From the NCBI GenBank assembly GCA_945861415.1, contig CAMAUV010000040.1:1-40843 (forward strand): a stretch of 40,843 nt of DNA. Reading direction: 5' to 3'. Positions 18,301 to 28,300 of the stretch are shown here, one piece after another. The notes beneath the pieces are model-generated. The model was given only the letters and a program-made list of their open reading frames with translations, was not told the DNA's origin and searched no databases. The stretch comes from Akkermansia muciniphila. Its GTDB lineage: Bacteria > Verrucomicrobiota > Verrucomicrobiia > Verrucomicrobiales > V1-33. Each line of letters starts with the position of its first letter. Within the stretch, counting starts at the first letter, position 1. The translations under genes were made by a program, and so were the position numbers.

Positions 18301-20452
18301 CGGCCGGTAAGGTCGGCTGCCGGATGACATCGTCGAGGAACACGTAGGTGTGCGTGTCAACGTCGGTCGGCAGGTATCCAGGGTGGAAGGCGATCGCGCG
18401 CAACGTGGTGGTCGTGGCGATGTTGATAGGATTGCTGTAGAGCGTGCCTCTGGTCACCGTGGGTGCGCTGCCGTCGGTGGTGTAGCGGATTTGCGTGTCG
18501 GCGGTGCTGCTGCTGATCGCCACTGCGATCGGTGCGTCGTAGAACCCGCGGTCGGGAGCGAATTTGGTATCGCGCACGTAGTCCACGCTGCCGTTGCCAT
18601 TGGCTGCGCCCGGTGTCTGCGTTCTGAAATACCCGGTGGTGATCCCGTTGGGAAATAAGCCCCACGTGATGTTTTCGAACTGCTGTGGGAAGGGGGCATA
18701 CTGCGAGATGATGGTTGTCTGGCCGTCGGCGAGCTTGCTGAGCGCAAGGAATTCGCCGCTCGAGCTGAGCCCGAAGTTGGTGTGCAGTTCCGAGCCGGCG
18801 ACGGCACGGTCCTTGCCGCTGGCGAAAATGACGAGGAAGTTGCCGGGCGCGAGCAGCATGTCTGGCAGGCGCCATTTTAGGGGAGTGTCAGGGTCGTCGC
18901 TCAGGTAGTAACCTTTGAGGATGGCGATCTTGCCGCTAGGGTTTGATAGCTCGATCCAGTCCGAGCTGTCGCCGTCCTGGTCATTGAAGATGCTGTGGTT
19001 GTCTGCGCATATCTCGGAGATGACCGGCTCGCCCGGGATGACGACCGTGACTGTCACCGCAGCGCTGCTGGTGCCCTGGGCGTTGGTCGCGGTGAGGTCG
19101 AAGAGCGTCGTCGCTACTGGCATCACGGTGACGCCGCTACTGCCTGTGACGGTGCTACCGTTGAGGTTGAGGCCGACGGTATTCAGCACGCTCCAGTCCA
19201 GCCGCACAGCAGTGCCGGGGGCGACGACGAGCCTGTCGGCGGTGAAGAACTTGATGATGGGCTGATTCGTGACCGTGACGGTGACCTCCGCTGAGTTGCT
19301 GCCGACCGCGTTGGTGGCGAGAAGTGTGTAGGTTCTGGCGGCAGACGGGCCGGGGTTGAGGGTGATCTGCCCGACGCCGTTGGTGGTGAACGGCAAGACG
19401 TTGCCGATGCCCTGGTCGATCACTAGGCTGGAGGCGTCAGAGCCGACACGCCACGAGAGCGTGATCGGCATGCCGTTGGGAATGTGCGTGTGGTCGGCGG
19501 CGAACGAGCGGATCGGCGGGCCGGTGCTGCCGGCTAGGCCGCTGCCATCGGTTTCAAGCACGACGAAGAATCTGCCATCCGCTGGGTCGCGCGCGGCATA
19601 CTCCCAAGCTGTGTCGCCGACGGTGATGAAGCTGCCAGCGCCGCCCGCGTGCGCTGTTATGAGCTGGTTGACCTGACCTGCGTTGTAACCGTAGTCGGCG
19701 TGGCTGGCAAGCTGGTGAAGCGCTGCGATCTGGGCATCGCTGAGGGTGGTGGAGAACACGGCGACATCGTCGAGCGATCCGCGGAATGAGCCTTGGTTTA
19801 GAGACGTGCCGACGAGCAGGGTCTGGCCGAGGTTGTCGTTGAAGCCGCCGGCGCTGCCGCCGCCGCCGGTCGAGGACAAGACGCCATCGACGAAGATCTC
19901 CTGGGTGGTCCCAAAGTTGGTCCAGGTGACGTGATGCCACTTGCTGGGCTCGATGCCGTGGCCGGAGCTGATATCGTCGCCCCAGTGGCCGCCATAGTAG
20001 CTGCTGCCGCGCGCACCGTTGTGCAAGACAGGGCCGGAGGCGCCGCCGAAAACCATGTTGTCGCCGTTGGTGTTGTCAAATTTGACCCACGCCGCCATCG
20101 TGTACTCGGTGCTGCCGCCGAGGCCGAGTTCGTTGAGGGTGGTGCCGGTCGAGATACGCGTCGAGCCGAGCCCCTCGAGCCCATCGTTACCGGGCTGGAA
20201 GTTGGCGTAGTTGCCGAGCAATCCGCTGGCGCCATTGACGCGCGCAGCGTTGTTGAAGATGGTGAGGCTGCCGCTGGGCACGCCTGCGGCGCCGTTGGTG
20301 CCGCTGGTGCCGCCGTTCGGGATGACCATGCCGTTGCTGGCGCTGCCGACGGGGACGGAATCGAAGCTGTAGTGGATGAGCAGAGCGGCTGGTGCAGGCA
20401 CAGCGGAACTGAGCAAGACCGCCATCGCGATAAGGAATAGGTGATTAGTCAT
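15326..20452 (-). CDS. Giant secreted LamG / lamin-tail / CotH-kinase mosaic protein
   Basis: The 1708-residue product has a Sec signal (MTNHLFLIAMAVLLSSAVPAPA). Domains in order, with approximate positions: LamG lectin fold (22-245); two Ig-like repeats opening FAADHTHIPNG and FFTADRLVVAPG (310-470); lamin-tail domain (475-610, VISEICADNHSIFND); a chitobiase-C-like repeat (645-710, IRYTTDGSAPT); CotH (about 750-1110, FRLLFKRGFGPT, YWGLYSVVERP, GNNDWDDHNWY, FFCWDSERTL); a second IYYTTDGSDP repeat; a beta-sandwich (1215-1360, RDDGAVIYLNGIEI); a second lamin-tail (1400-1520); and a C-terminal module. CotH of Bacillus is an atypical protein kinase of the spore coat; the Lys, Asn and Asp expected for nucleotide and metal binding have plausible counterparts. 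No PEP-CTERM or other sorting tail was seen. It stands as a single leftward gene. Confidence 0.85.
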   Translation of the reverse strand: MTNHLFLIAMAVLLSSAVPAPAALLIHYSFDSVPVGSASNGMVIPNGGTSGTNGAAGVPSGSLTIFNNAARVNGASGLLGNYANFQPGNDGLEGLGSTRISTGTTLNELGLGGSTEYTMAAWVKFDNTNGDNMVFGGASGPVLHNGARGSSYYGGHWGDDISSGHGIEPSKWHHVTWTNFGTTQEIFVDGVLSSTGGGGSAGGFNDNLGQTLLVGTSLNQGSFRGSLDDVAVFSTTLSDAQIAALHQLASHADYGYNAGQVNQLITAHAGGAGSFITVGDTAWEYAARDPADGRFFVVLETDGSGLAGSTGPPIRSFAADHTHIPNGMPITLSWRVGSDASSLVIDQGIGNVLPFTTNGVGQITLNPGPSAARTYTLLATNAVGSNSAEVTVTVTNQPIIKFFTADRLVVAPGTAVRLDWSVLNTVGLNLNGSTVTGSSGVTVMPVATTLFDLTATNAQGTSSAAVTVTVVIPGEPVISEICADNHSIFNDQDGDSSDWIELSNPSGKIAILKGYYLSDDPDTPLKWRLPDMLLAPGNFLVIFASGKDRAVAGSELHTNFGLSSSGEFLALSKLADGQTTIISQYAPFPQQFENITWGLFPNGITTGYFRTQTPGAANGNGSVDYVRDTKFAPDRGFYDAPIAVAISSSTADTQIRYTTDGSAPTVTRGTLYSNPINIATTTTLRAIAFHPGYLPTDVDTHTYVFLDDVIRQPTLPAGFPASWAGQAADYQMDPDVVNSPLYSTTIKDDLKAIPSISIVMRTEDLFGPSGIYSNPHGTGSAWERAGSVELFDPGGGQPDMQVNCAVRIQGGVGRNPEFLKHSFRLLFKRGFGPTRLDYPLFANATEDAEGTTEQFDTVVLRSKFNNSWHRGSAGEENQAQYTRDQWMQNSQLAMGDASPHGTYVHLYLNGLYWGLYSVVERPNAPFASAYYGGDKSEWDALNSYPRNVVDGTDAAWLAAHAITKAGVANQAGYDALAQYIDIPNLINYMLINFYGGNNDWDDHNWYSARHRVPGAGYKFFCWDSERTLEGIGGNDRTGIVQELRPSNLYASLRGNPEFRLQFADHAHRHLFNGGALSPQQTRARYQKLATAIDRAIVGESARWGDSKRAQPYTRNVEWVTERDRLLNSYFPQRSDVLLGQLRGAGLYPNTGAPVFSQHGGHIARTTELAMTNSSGIIYYTTDGSDPRLRGGAINPAAAIYDDSTITSSLVSAGSTWRYLDNGSNQGNAWRASGFDDSAWPAGPAEFGYGDGGEATIVGFGPNAGNRFVTTYLRKTFNASSVGKFTSLSLGLVRDDGAVIYLNGIEIVRSNMPGGTIGFQTLAAGNVGGADETTFLNFAVPIGALAEGVNTLAVEIHQGSTTSSDISFDLMLRGVFSNSPNPLFRSATGPLRARALDGASWSALNEATFVVDAENASNANLVISEINYRPLPSTAAEEDAGFNESSDFEFIELMNIGGSDVDLTNVRFTAGVSFDFDNADIGFLLSPGQRVVIVNNRSAFRFRYPGVAPGSISGVFSGNLNNDGEQLVLSASDGSVIRDLTYNDKAPWPETADGEGASLVLIYPQGNSDHADPRSWRPSIAAGGNPAASDAIAFAGDPAADNDGDSVQALIEYLLGTSDSIPSASALPTGTIDGDTITISFTVDLAADDVAYDVQLSSDLTDWRAGAKEVLFVSSTDHGDGSATLLFRSAAPVITGDSRRFVRLSATLR

Positions 20453-21008
20453 TGGGCGGTGGATGCGTCGAATCGGAAGGAGGCATTACCCGTGCGGGAA
20501 ACCAGACGGATGGGGGAGGAGGTTATGGAGCGGCCACGGCTTCTTTAGGACGTTCACGCCGCGCTCAGCTTTCGGGTCATCGACGTTGTTCTTACAGGAA
20601 GGATGGATTAGGAAGGAAAAAGGATGAGCCACAGGTTTGGCTGCCCGCCCCCGTGGGGCAAATGTTGGTGTTTTACCTAGGAGAACAGGGCAGCTCCTTG
20701 TCGATTTCAGAGTTACGCGAACATAGGACTTCTCGTCCGCGTTGCCAAGAAAGTTTTTCTTGTCAGCGGATTATGCGTCCTCCCGGCGGATTGCTTCGAG
20801 CTGGCATTTGTGGGCATCAGGAATATTAGGGACGAGCGAGCGAGCGTTCGTCTCCGAGGTCGATTCACGGTGATTCCCAAGCGGGGCTGGTGCTTTGATC
20901 CCGGATTACGGGATTTTCGGATGTGGAATCGTCATCTGCGGCGGCAATCCGTGCGGGATCCTTTGCCGGGGCGTTTCGACGGGCTCGAACTTTGATTTAT
21001 CCTCGCCT
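20453..21008. other. Intergenic region between two leftward genes
   Basis: These 556 bases hold no convincing gene. A rightward open frame of 125 codons from 20452 has low-complexity, Gly/Arg-rich composition without recognisable motifs and is taken as noise. A sigma-70-like promoter pointing toward the CotH gene is described separately. GC skew and composition do not differ visibly from the flanks. Confidence 0.5.
20720..20748 (-). promoter_or_regulatory. Candidate sigma-70-type promoter for the CotH gene
   Basis: Read leftward, TTGGCA (20748-20743) is followed by exactly 17 bases and TATGTT (20725-20720). Both hexamers match the consensus at four or more positions. This would give an untranslated leader of about 260 nt before ATG 20452. 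Such matches occur by chance, and Verrucomicrobiota promoters are poorly characterised. Confidence 0.3.
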
Positions 21009-22994
21009 TCAGGGCTTTTTAGACGCTAGATCTTTGATCAGGAAATTCCGATACTCGTGGGCGCCGTTCTCCCCTTGCAGGCCGATGTAGCCGCGCTTGA
21101 GGCCGTCCATCTTGTCGGACTTGCTGACCAGTTCGCCGTTCAAGCGGACTTCGATCGTCGACCCAATGAGCACAATTTCGTAGGCGTTCCACTCGCCCGT
21201 GGGCTTGAGCGCCCTCCGTGTCAGTTCGACATTCAAGTAGTGGTCGGCGCCGAAGATCTTAGCCATGCGCTCCGTATTCTCAATCTGCACCTCGTATTTG
21301 CGATCAGGCCAGTTGTCGCCTTCCATGTTGGATCGCACGAAAACACCACCGTCCTGTTGGGGCTTCAGAAAACGGAACTCGTGTCGAAGGACGAAGTCGG
21401 AATACTCTTTCTCACTCCGAAGCCATCCCATGCCGCCCTGGTGCTTCATTACGCCATCCTCCACGACAAACTTGGCACCATTCATGAGATGCCAGCCGTC
21501 GAGTGTCTTGCCATCGAAGAGCGGCGTGAAGCCATCCTCCATCTTCAGTGGCTTCAGGAAGATGTCCTTGAACTGCACTGTCATCACCTCGCCTGCGCGC
21601 AGTTGCAAACCAAGGATGCCCTGCAGATCGAAGTGTGCGTCCTCGTTATCGATGAGTTCCGATGCCGTCACGCCATTGATCCGCAAGATCATTTGGTGCC
21701 CCTGAGCGATGATGTGATAGTCGTTCCAATCGGGCCACTTCTTGAGCGTCGCTTCGTTCCCGAACTTCGTTTGCGTGCGCTTGCCGTCCTTATCGATCAC
21801 CGTCTTGGAACCATTAGCACTGAGGAGTTCCGGTCCTTTGCGCTTGTGAAGCTCGTCGCACACTCCACCCAGATAGCCGCCGCTCTGGAAGATGTCAGCT
21901 TGGTATCCGATCGCTAAACCGTCCTCGCGCATCTTGCTGCGAAACTGCACTCCCGAGTTGCAGCCGTTGCCCTGGACCCGAAACTGGAGCCTGAGTTCGA
22001 AGTCGGCAACCTCGCCGCCCTGCCAGACCATGAACTGATTCAAGGCGCAGGGGTTTTCCGTGGTCGATTGGCCAGTGATGGCGCCGTCGCTGATTGACCA
22101 GTAGCCCATGTTGAGAGCCTTCCAGCCCTCCAGCGTTTTGCCGTCGAAGATTTTTTGAAACTCGCCTAGATTAGAGTTTAGTGGGGTCCATGCCGGTGCA
22201 TAGGCAAGGGGCTTGCCGGGCGGGGGTGCCGCTCCGGCTTCTTTGATGAGCGCTCGCAGTTCATCGGCGGATACAGCCCGGTCGTAGATGCGGACATCGT
22301 CGATTTGGCCGTGAAAAAGCCTTCCCTCGACCTGCGCGTTTGCGCCGATGAGCACGGCGTAATCGTTAACGCTGATGGTCGGTGAGGAGTCCGCCGAAGC
22401 GTCTAGGGCACCATCCACGAAGATTGATGTCTTGGTCCCGTCAAGAACTCCAGCGACATGATGCCACTGGCCGTCAGCAACGTCTTTTTTGCCACATAGA
22501 TCGCCTGTCTGTTCACGCGAGAGATCTGAGCAGGCAAATCCTACGCTCTTCGTTTCGTTGGCCCGGTGTAGTCGCCAAGCGCGATCCCCCTTGGTGACGA
22601 TGGCTTGAAACGAATTCGTGAAGGACTCGACCCGGATCCATGCCGATACCGTCACGGGACCCCTAATGTCGAAGGCGCTCTCGTTCGGAATCGACACGAA
22701 GTCGTCCGTTCCGTCGAACTGTAGCGCACCACCAATCCTGCCCTCGGTCCAATTGGCGCCTCCCATGATCGACCCGTGGTTGTCCCGTCCGGAGACATCG
22801 CGAGCGAGGGATCCCTTGCCCTCATCAAACGTCCAGTGGCCGACGAGTCCACGGGCGAGGTTAGGGGACGTATTGTTGGTGTCACCCTTAAGCTCACCCG
22901 TGCTGCGATGAGCGCCGAGACACAGCACCGCCATGGTCAGGACGGCGGTCCACCGTCTTTTACGGACATCCGTTCGTGCTTTAGCTGCTCGCAT
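21009..22994 (-). CDS. Secreted LamG lectin plus two DUF1080 domains
   Basis: With the start at ATG 22994 the product has 661 residues. After a basic, Sec-like leader (RKRRWTAVLTMAVLCLGAH) come a LamG domain (about 49-253: GHWTFDEGKGS, FDGTDDFVSIP, HHVAGVLDGTKTSIFVDG), a first DUF1080 domain (about 275-470: KIFDGKTLEGWKAL, NSGVQFRSK, GGVCDELHKRKGPELLS) and a second DUF1080 domain (about 485-660: PLFDGKTLDGWHLM, DGGVFVRSNMEG). DUF1080 domains of this type hydrolyse 3-keto-glycosides. The two halves differ enough to have distinct substrates. In-frame ATGs at 23039 and 23030 would add basic residues; 22994 is preferred because of its Shine-Dalgarno. The gene diverges from the GH32 gene. Confidence 0.88.
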   Translation of the reverse strand: MRAAKARTDVRKRRWTAVLTMAVLCLGAHRSTGELKGDTNNTSPNLARGLVGHWTFDEGKGSLARDVSGRDNHGSIMGGANWTEGRIGGALQFDGTDDFVSIPNESAFDIRGPVTVSAWIRVESFTNSFQAIVTKGDRAWRLHRANETKSVGFACSDLSREQTGDLCGKKDVADGQWHHVAGVLDGTKTSIFVDGALDASADSSPTISVNDYAVLIGANAQVEGRLFHGQIDDVRIYDRAVSADELRALIKEAGAAPPPGKPLAYAPAWTPLNSNLGEFQKIFDGKTLEGWKALNMGYWSISDGAITGQSTTENPCALNQFMVWQGGEVADFELRLQFRVQGNGCNSGVQFRSKMREDGLAIGYQADIFQSGGYLGGVCDELHKRKGPELLSANGSKTVIDKDGKRTQTKFGNEATLKKWPDWNDYHIIAQGHQMILRINGVTASELIDNEDAHFDLQGILGLQLRAGEVMTVQFKDIFLKPLKMEDGFTPLFDGKTLDGWHLMNGAKFVVEDGVMKHQGGMGWLRSEKEYSDFVLRHEFRFLKPQQDGGVFVRSNMEGDNWPDRKYEVQIENTERMAKIFGADHYLNVELTRRALKPTGEWNAYEIVLIGSTIEVRLNGELVSKSDKMDGLKRGYIGLQGENGAHEYRNFLIKDLASKKP

Positions 22995-23344
22995 TCTCAC
23001 CTCGTGAGTGTTCACCTTGTAATTGCGCATCGTATTCATGGGGTCACCGTATTCGGAAAGAAGGCAGAGTGCCAGATAAATTGGCACGGCAAGAATCTCA
23101 GCCACTTGGGGGTATTCATTACGCGGTCACGTTGGCCAACTCTTGAGGCTTTGGCTTCATAAGCACGCCCATCGGCGGCATTGGTGAGACATTGCCGTCG
23201 TATCACTCGAATTAGGCACTGGCGGCATTTTCGAATCGCGGGTGAGTCCATGGTGGACGTTCCAAAATCACCTGACAACACGGACTACTTGGGCTTCCCT
23301 CAAATGTATTTCCAATTTACCTTAACCCGGCATTTCCCAACTTC
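22995..23344. other. Divergent intergenic region between LamG-DUF1080 and GH32 genes
   Basis: These 350 bases separate two genes read in opposite directions and should contain both promoters. No hexamer pair matching sigma-70 consensus well, no long palindrome and no open frame with protein-like composition were found. The motif GGCGGCATT occurs at 23172-23180 and again at 23221-23229, 49 bases apart in direct orientation; it could be a repeated regulator site but is short. Confidence 0.35.
22998..23003 (-). promoter_or_regulatory. Shine-Dalgarno GAGGTG fixing the DUF1080 start at 22994
   Basis: Read leftward, GAGGTG lies three bases before ATG 22994-22992 (five from the GAGG core). The alternative upstream ATGs at 23039 and 23030 have no comparable purine-rich site. 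Confidence 0.55.
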
Positions 23345-24934
23345 ATGCGAAACGACAAAATCAGCCCCATGCGGCAAAGACAAAGGAAGAGACCTCATAT
23401 CCTAATCGCACTACTCACGTTGGTCGGTGTAGCACGTGTCCTTGCCGCCGAACCAGAGCCAATGGATTTTGCTAAATTGGACGCCAGTGCGCACGTTGAG
23501 TTTTTCCAGCAGCAGCGGCCTGCCGTTGCTGCTGATCCCTATCGACCGCTCTACCACTTCTCCCCGCCGGGCTTTGCCATGCACGATGTCGCCGGGATCT
23601 GCCAGTGGCAGGGAAAGTACCATCTTTTCTACCTCCTCAGCCCGCCGGACATGCGATGGGCCAGGGGACATGCCGTGAGTGATGACATGGTGAACTGGCG
23701 CGATCTGCCCATGTTGCCCCAGGAGTATCAGGCAGGCACGGGCTAGGCATGGGCGGAGAAAGACCGCGTCATTCTCAGCCTTGCCAGCGGGAAGCTCCTG
23801 ATGGCCTCAGACCCCATGCTGACGAACTGGACCGAGCACCCGGTCAAGTCTCCGACTAGGGACAACACCTTCTGGCACGAGGGAGAGTATTACTACAGCG
23901 CCGTCACCGGAGGGAACACTATTCTGGATCTCCACCGTTCCAAGGATCTTATGCACTGGGAGCGGATGGGAAAATACCTTGAGGACAGCTTCCACACGGA
24001 ACCCGGCACCGACTGAGCCTGCCCCAATGTGCTTCCTCTCGGCAACGGAAAACACATCATCCTGTTCTTTTCCCAAAACCAGGGACCCAAATACTACACG
24101 GGCGTCTCCGATCTGCAGAGCGGACGGTTCAAGATCGAGAAGCATGGACGCATGAACTACGGGCCAGTCGGGCGCGGCAGTCTGCATGCCCCCAGTGGAT
24201 TTGTCGATACCGACGGCCGCTGTATTGGCGTCTGGAATATCACCGAGTGCATGATCAGCGACAACTTTCAGGGGACCAAAGGCCAGATCATGTCCCTGCC
24301 GCGCCGCCTTTCTTTGAATCCAGTAAAGACTGCGGATGAAGGCTTCAACATCCGGGAACTCAATCCTCTCGCCATCGAGCCCATCGAGGAACTAAAATCG
24401 TTGCGATTCGATCCCGGGAAGGTGGAAAATTTGGCCATTCCTGTTAACGGAGAGCAGAAACTCGATGGAGTTCAGGGCAGGGCAATGGAACTGGAGTTGG
24501 TCGTTGATCCCATGAAAGCCCGCGAGGTGGGAATCCGCGTCCTGCGCAGTCCCAATGGCGAGGAGCAAACGACCATCAGCCTCTCCATGAATGCCTACTC
24601 ATGGCCATGGAGGACCAATAAACGCGAGCTGATGATCGATGTCTCGCAGGCCTCCCTTAGCCCTGACGTGGCATCGCGAACGCCGGAAATTGGCCCCTTG
24701 TATCTCAAGGATGGTGAGCATGTGCAGTTGCGTGTCTTCATTGACCGTAGCGTCATCGAAGTCTTCGCCAACGGCCGCCAATGCCTTACCCTGCGGACCT
24801 ACCCAGTCCGCCGGGACAGTACTGGCGTCTCCGTCTTCGCCCGAGGTAGCGAAGCCAAACTGGTCACGATGACGGCATATCAGACGAAAAGCATCTGGCC
24901 CGAGTTGAAGGATCAGGAAGGGCATGCGAAATAA
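23345..24934 (+). pseudogene. GH32-family glycosidase with two in-frame stop codons
   Basis: A single frame from ATG 23345 to TAA 24932-24934 (529 codons) reads as a GH32 enzyme, a family hydrolysing fructans, levan or sucrose. It is interrupted by TAG (23744-23746) and TGA (24014-24016), with no change of frame. There is a Sec signal near the start (HILIALLTLVGVARVLA). The N-terminal five-blade propeller begins PLYHFSPPGFAMHDVAG, where the HD aspartate takes the place of the usual nucleophile. The segment after TGA reads ACPNVLPLGNGKHIILFFSQ, matching the ECP region but lacking its Glu. The C-terminal beta-sandwich is clear (FIDRSVIEVFANGRQC). TAG probably replaced CAG (Gln). It is a young nonsense pseudogene, a read-through gene, or a sequence error. 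Confidence 0.82.
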
Positions 24935-25339
24935 GGCAGTCTCTCCCGCAGTTGCCCATCGGGGTAGACCGCGGGCCTGCCCTGCCAATCCACGGGTTAC
25001 GCACGAAAGTGTGATGGAATTCGTGGCTTTGTTCGCCCAGTATTAGGCATGTTTTATCGGATTTCGATCACAGCGTTGATTTTGCCCGCATCCGCCTCGC
25101 CCGTCTTCCTGAAGCGTGACGGCTCGATAGCTACTTTAGCCCGAAATCTAAGGGAAGTCTCTGATTTCGTCCTGAAATTGACCGGAGAGGACAAAAGCAC
25201 TGGAATAGCCTCTAAAAATCCCGTAATGCTTGGAAAAATTCGCTGGCAGCGCGAACAGGATGCGCCTCCGCTCGCGTATGATCAGAAGAACTCAATTCAT
25301 CCTGCCCACTCGATTTTATCCAAAACTGATTATTCGCCC
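24935..25339. other. Intergenic region upstream of the DUF1549/DUF1553 gene
   Basis: These 405 bases hold no separate gene. An open frame continuous with the next gene begins at 25049, but its first 97 codons lack family sequence and precede a clear signal peptide, so they are read as leader DNA. A TATGAT hexamer occurs at 25278-25283 without a good -35 partner. No terminator was recognised after the GH32 frame. Confidence 0.4.
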
Positions 25340-28300
25340 ATGGCTATTATAAAAAACCGAACGCCCATAAGCCAGCTCAGTCAGCCAATTTTCTTTGCCG
25401 CCAGTTTCCTTTTTGCCTCTTCTCTGGCCATCGCCCACGCCGCGGAAATCACGACAGAGCAGCGGGAGTTCTTTGAATCAAAGGTGCGGCCTGTGCTGGC
25501 TGAGAACTGCTACTCGTGCCACAACAGCGTGGACAAGATGAAGGGCGAACTCGCACTAGACTATCGTGGAGGGGTGCTAGCGAAGGTGGTCGTTCCGGGC
25601 GATCCGGCGAAGAGCCTGCTGATACGCGCGGTGAAGCACGACAAGGATATTGAGGCGATGCCGCCGAAGGCGCCGAAACTTTCCAGCCTGAGCATCAAGC
25701 ACCTTGAGGAATGGATCGCTATGGGCGCGCCTGATCCGCGGACCGAAAAACCGACGAAGGCGGACCTCGAGGCCCAGACGGACTGGGGGGCGATGCGCGA
25801 CCGGCGCGCTCAGTGGTGGTCGTTTCAACCAGTGGTGAAAGCTGAGCCGCCGCAGGCGGAGGACGCGGCGTGGAATGGCGGGGCGATTGACCAGTTTCTC
25901 TATTCGACTCAGATAGCCAAAGGCTTGCAGCCAGCACCAGTGGCTGATCCGGCCACGCTGGTACGGCGACTGCATCTTATCCTCACAGGCCTGCCGCCCG
26001 CGCCCGAGGTGGTGGCGGCTTTTGTGGCGCAGCCCACTGAGAATGCCTACGCCGCGCTGGTGGACGGTCTGCTAGCTTCGCCGCGCTACGGCGAGCGCTG
26101 GGCGCGCTATTGGATGGATTGGTACCGCTATGCCGAATCGCACGGCAGCGAGGGCGATCCCAGCATTCCGCATGCGCCGCAATACCGGGATTATCTCATC
26201 CGCGCCTTTAATAGCGACGTTCGAGGCGATCAACTGATCCGGGAACATCTGGCGGGCGACCTTTTGCCCAACCCGCGCGTTAATTCGGATTTGGGAATTA
26301 ACGAATCCGCCATCGGCCCCGCGCATCTGCGCATGGTTCCGCACGGGTTTGGAGTGACCGATGCCTACGACGAGCAAATCACATTTACCGACAACCAAAT
26401 CGACGTGGTGACGAAAGCCATGCTGGGATTGACGGTCTCGTGCGCCCGCTGCCACAACCACAAATTTGATCCCATTAGCCAAGCCGATTTTTACAAATTC
26501 TACGGCATCATGGTCAGCAGTCGTCCCGCGACGGTAAATGTGGACTCGCCCGAACAGCAAAACCTGCACCGTGCAGAACTCGAGAAACTCAAAGATGAGA
26601 TCCGGAATGGGTTTGTCGCGCTGTGGATTGGCGACGTTGATGCCGCTATAGGTCAGTTGGAAAAGGCCGAACTCAAAAATATCGATGACAAGAATCCCTT
26701 GGGCGCATGGAGCAAATTGCGGAACGTGGAACCTGAAAATTTCAAGGCGCAGATATTTGCGATGCGAGCCGCTTTTGAGGCAGGCCTTAAGCACAACGAG
26801 GAAACAAGGAAAAATGCCACTTTCTACGCAGACTTGCGCGATCAGGCGACCTTCGACCAATGGTCCCGCACCGGCAACGGAGTCGGGCCCAAAGTCAGCC
26901 CCGCGGGGTCTTTCGCGCTGGCGTCCGAGGGAGAGAGAGTTTTCGACGGTATCTACCCGGCGGGCATCTATTCGCATTTAATTTCGAAAAAGCACAATGG
27001 GGTGATCGGCTCTATTTTTCACGAGGCCGCCGGCAAGGGGGCGTCCGTCCGTGCCTTTGGCGAGAGGGCTGTCGTCCGCTTCACCCTCCGCAGCTATCCG
27101 CTGGAAAATGGGTTGCTCCACCCGTGGCAAAGAGTGAACGCTACCCCAAACTGGATTGGGATGGGAAAATACACCTATTGGAATGGCGAAAAAGGCTTCT
27201 TCCAAATCAATACAGCCGCCGACAATCCTGTGAGTGTGGGCGATGGCAGCTCTTGGTTCGGAGTGCTGGAAGCCTATGCGGGGAATGGAGAGATGCAGGA
27301 ACTCGGCGCGCCCCTCGTAGCATTGCAGGAAACATACAAGATCGCCGACCGCGCCTCACTCCTCGTATTTTACCGCGAGTCACTGCAAAGTGCGATCAAC
27401 GCATGGAAGGCCGGAAACATGACCGATCCCCAGGCGTCTTTGCTCAACGCCTTTGCGAGTCAGGAATTCCTCGCCAATAAGACCTCCACATTGCCGGAGA
27501 ACCTTAAGGCGCTCGTGGAAAATTATCGGAGGCTTGAAAGCGAAATCAGGATTCCGAAGCGGGCACCTGGCGTCATTGAGGGCGAAGTGTGGGACCAGCC
27601 GATGCTGGTGCGCGGAGATCACAAGAAGGAGGAGGCTCCCGTAGCGCGTGGATTTCTGGAAGTTTTCCAAGGCCAAGCCTATCCCAAGACGGGTAGCGGT
27701 AGGCTGCAACTTGCCAACGACATGCTGTCGGATCGTAATACGCTCACAGCCCGCGTGCTCGTGAATCGTCTCTGGCATCACACCTTTGGCCGCGGGATTG
27801 TGGCTTCGACGGATAACTTCGGCAAGCTCGGCAGCGAACCCACCCATCCGCAGCTCCTCGATTACCTCGCCGCCGACTTCCGTGGCAATGGCTGGTCCAT
27901 GAAGAAGCTCGTGCGCGGGCTGGTCATGAGCCGTGCGTTCCGCTCCGCCAGCGCTCCGCCCGCCGCCAATGGCGACAAGGATCCGGAAAACCTGCAACTG
28001 GCCTACTTCACACCGCGCCGTCTGGATGCGGAAGCCATCTTCGACACGGTCCGCTTTCTTTCTACCAACGACGCGACGAAACGTGCCGTCTTTACTCCCA
28101 TGAAGCGAAACTCTCTCGACGTCTTCCTCACCGCCTTCAACCTCCCTGTCCCGACATCGACGACCGGCGTGCGGAACTCGACCAATGTCCCGGCCCAGGC
28201 GCTCACGCTGATGAACGGGAAGACCGTAAACGAGGCAGCGCGGCAGTGGGCGGAGCGCGTGCATAACAACAGCGAACTCCCCACGGTCGAGGCCAAAATT

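Noticed and set aside
20452..20829. Rightward 125-codon open frame
   Set aside because: Gly/Arg-rich, no motif, no ribosome binding site, and it fills the promoter region of the leftward CotH gene.
24014..24016. TGA in the GH32 frame as selenocysteine
   Set aside because: No recoding hairpin was evident just downstream, GH32 enzymes are not known selenoproteins, and a second stop (TAG) in the same frame favours plain nonsense changes.
25049..25339. N-terminal extension of the DUF1549/DUF1553 gene
   Set aside because: The first 97 in-frame codons have no family similarity and would bury a good signal peptide; the start at 25340 is better.
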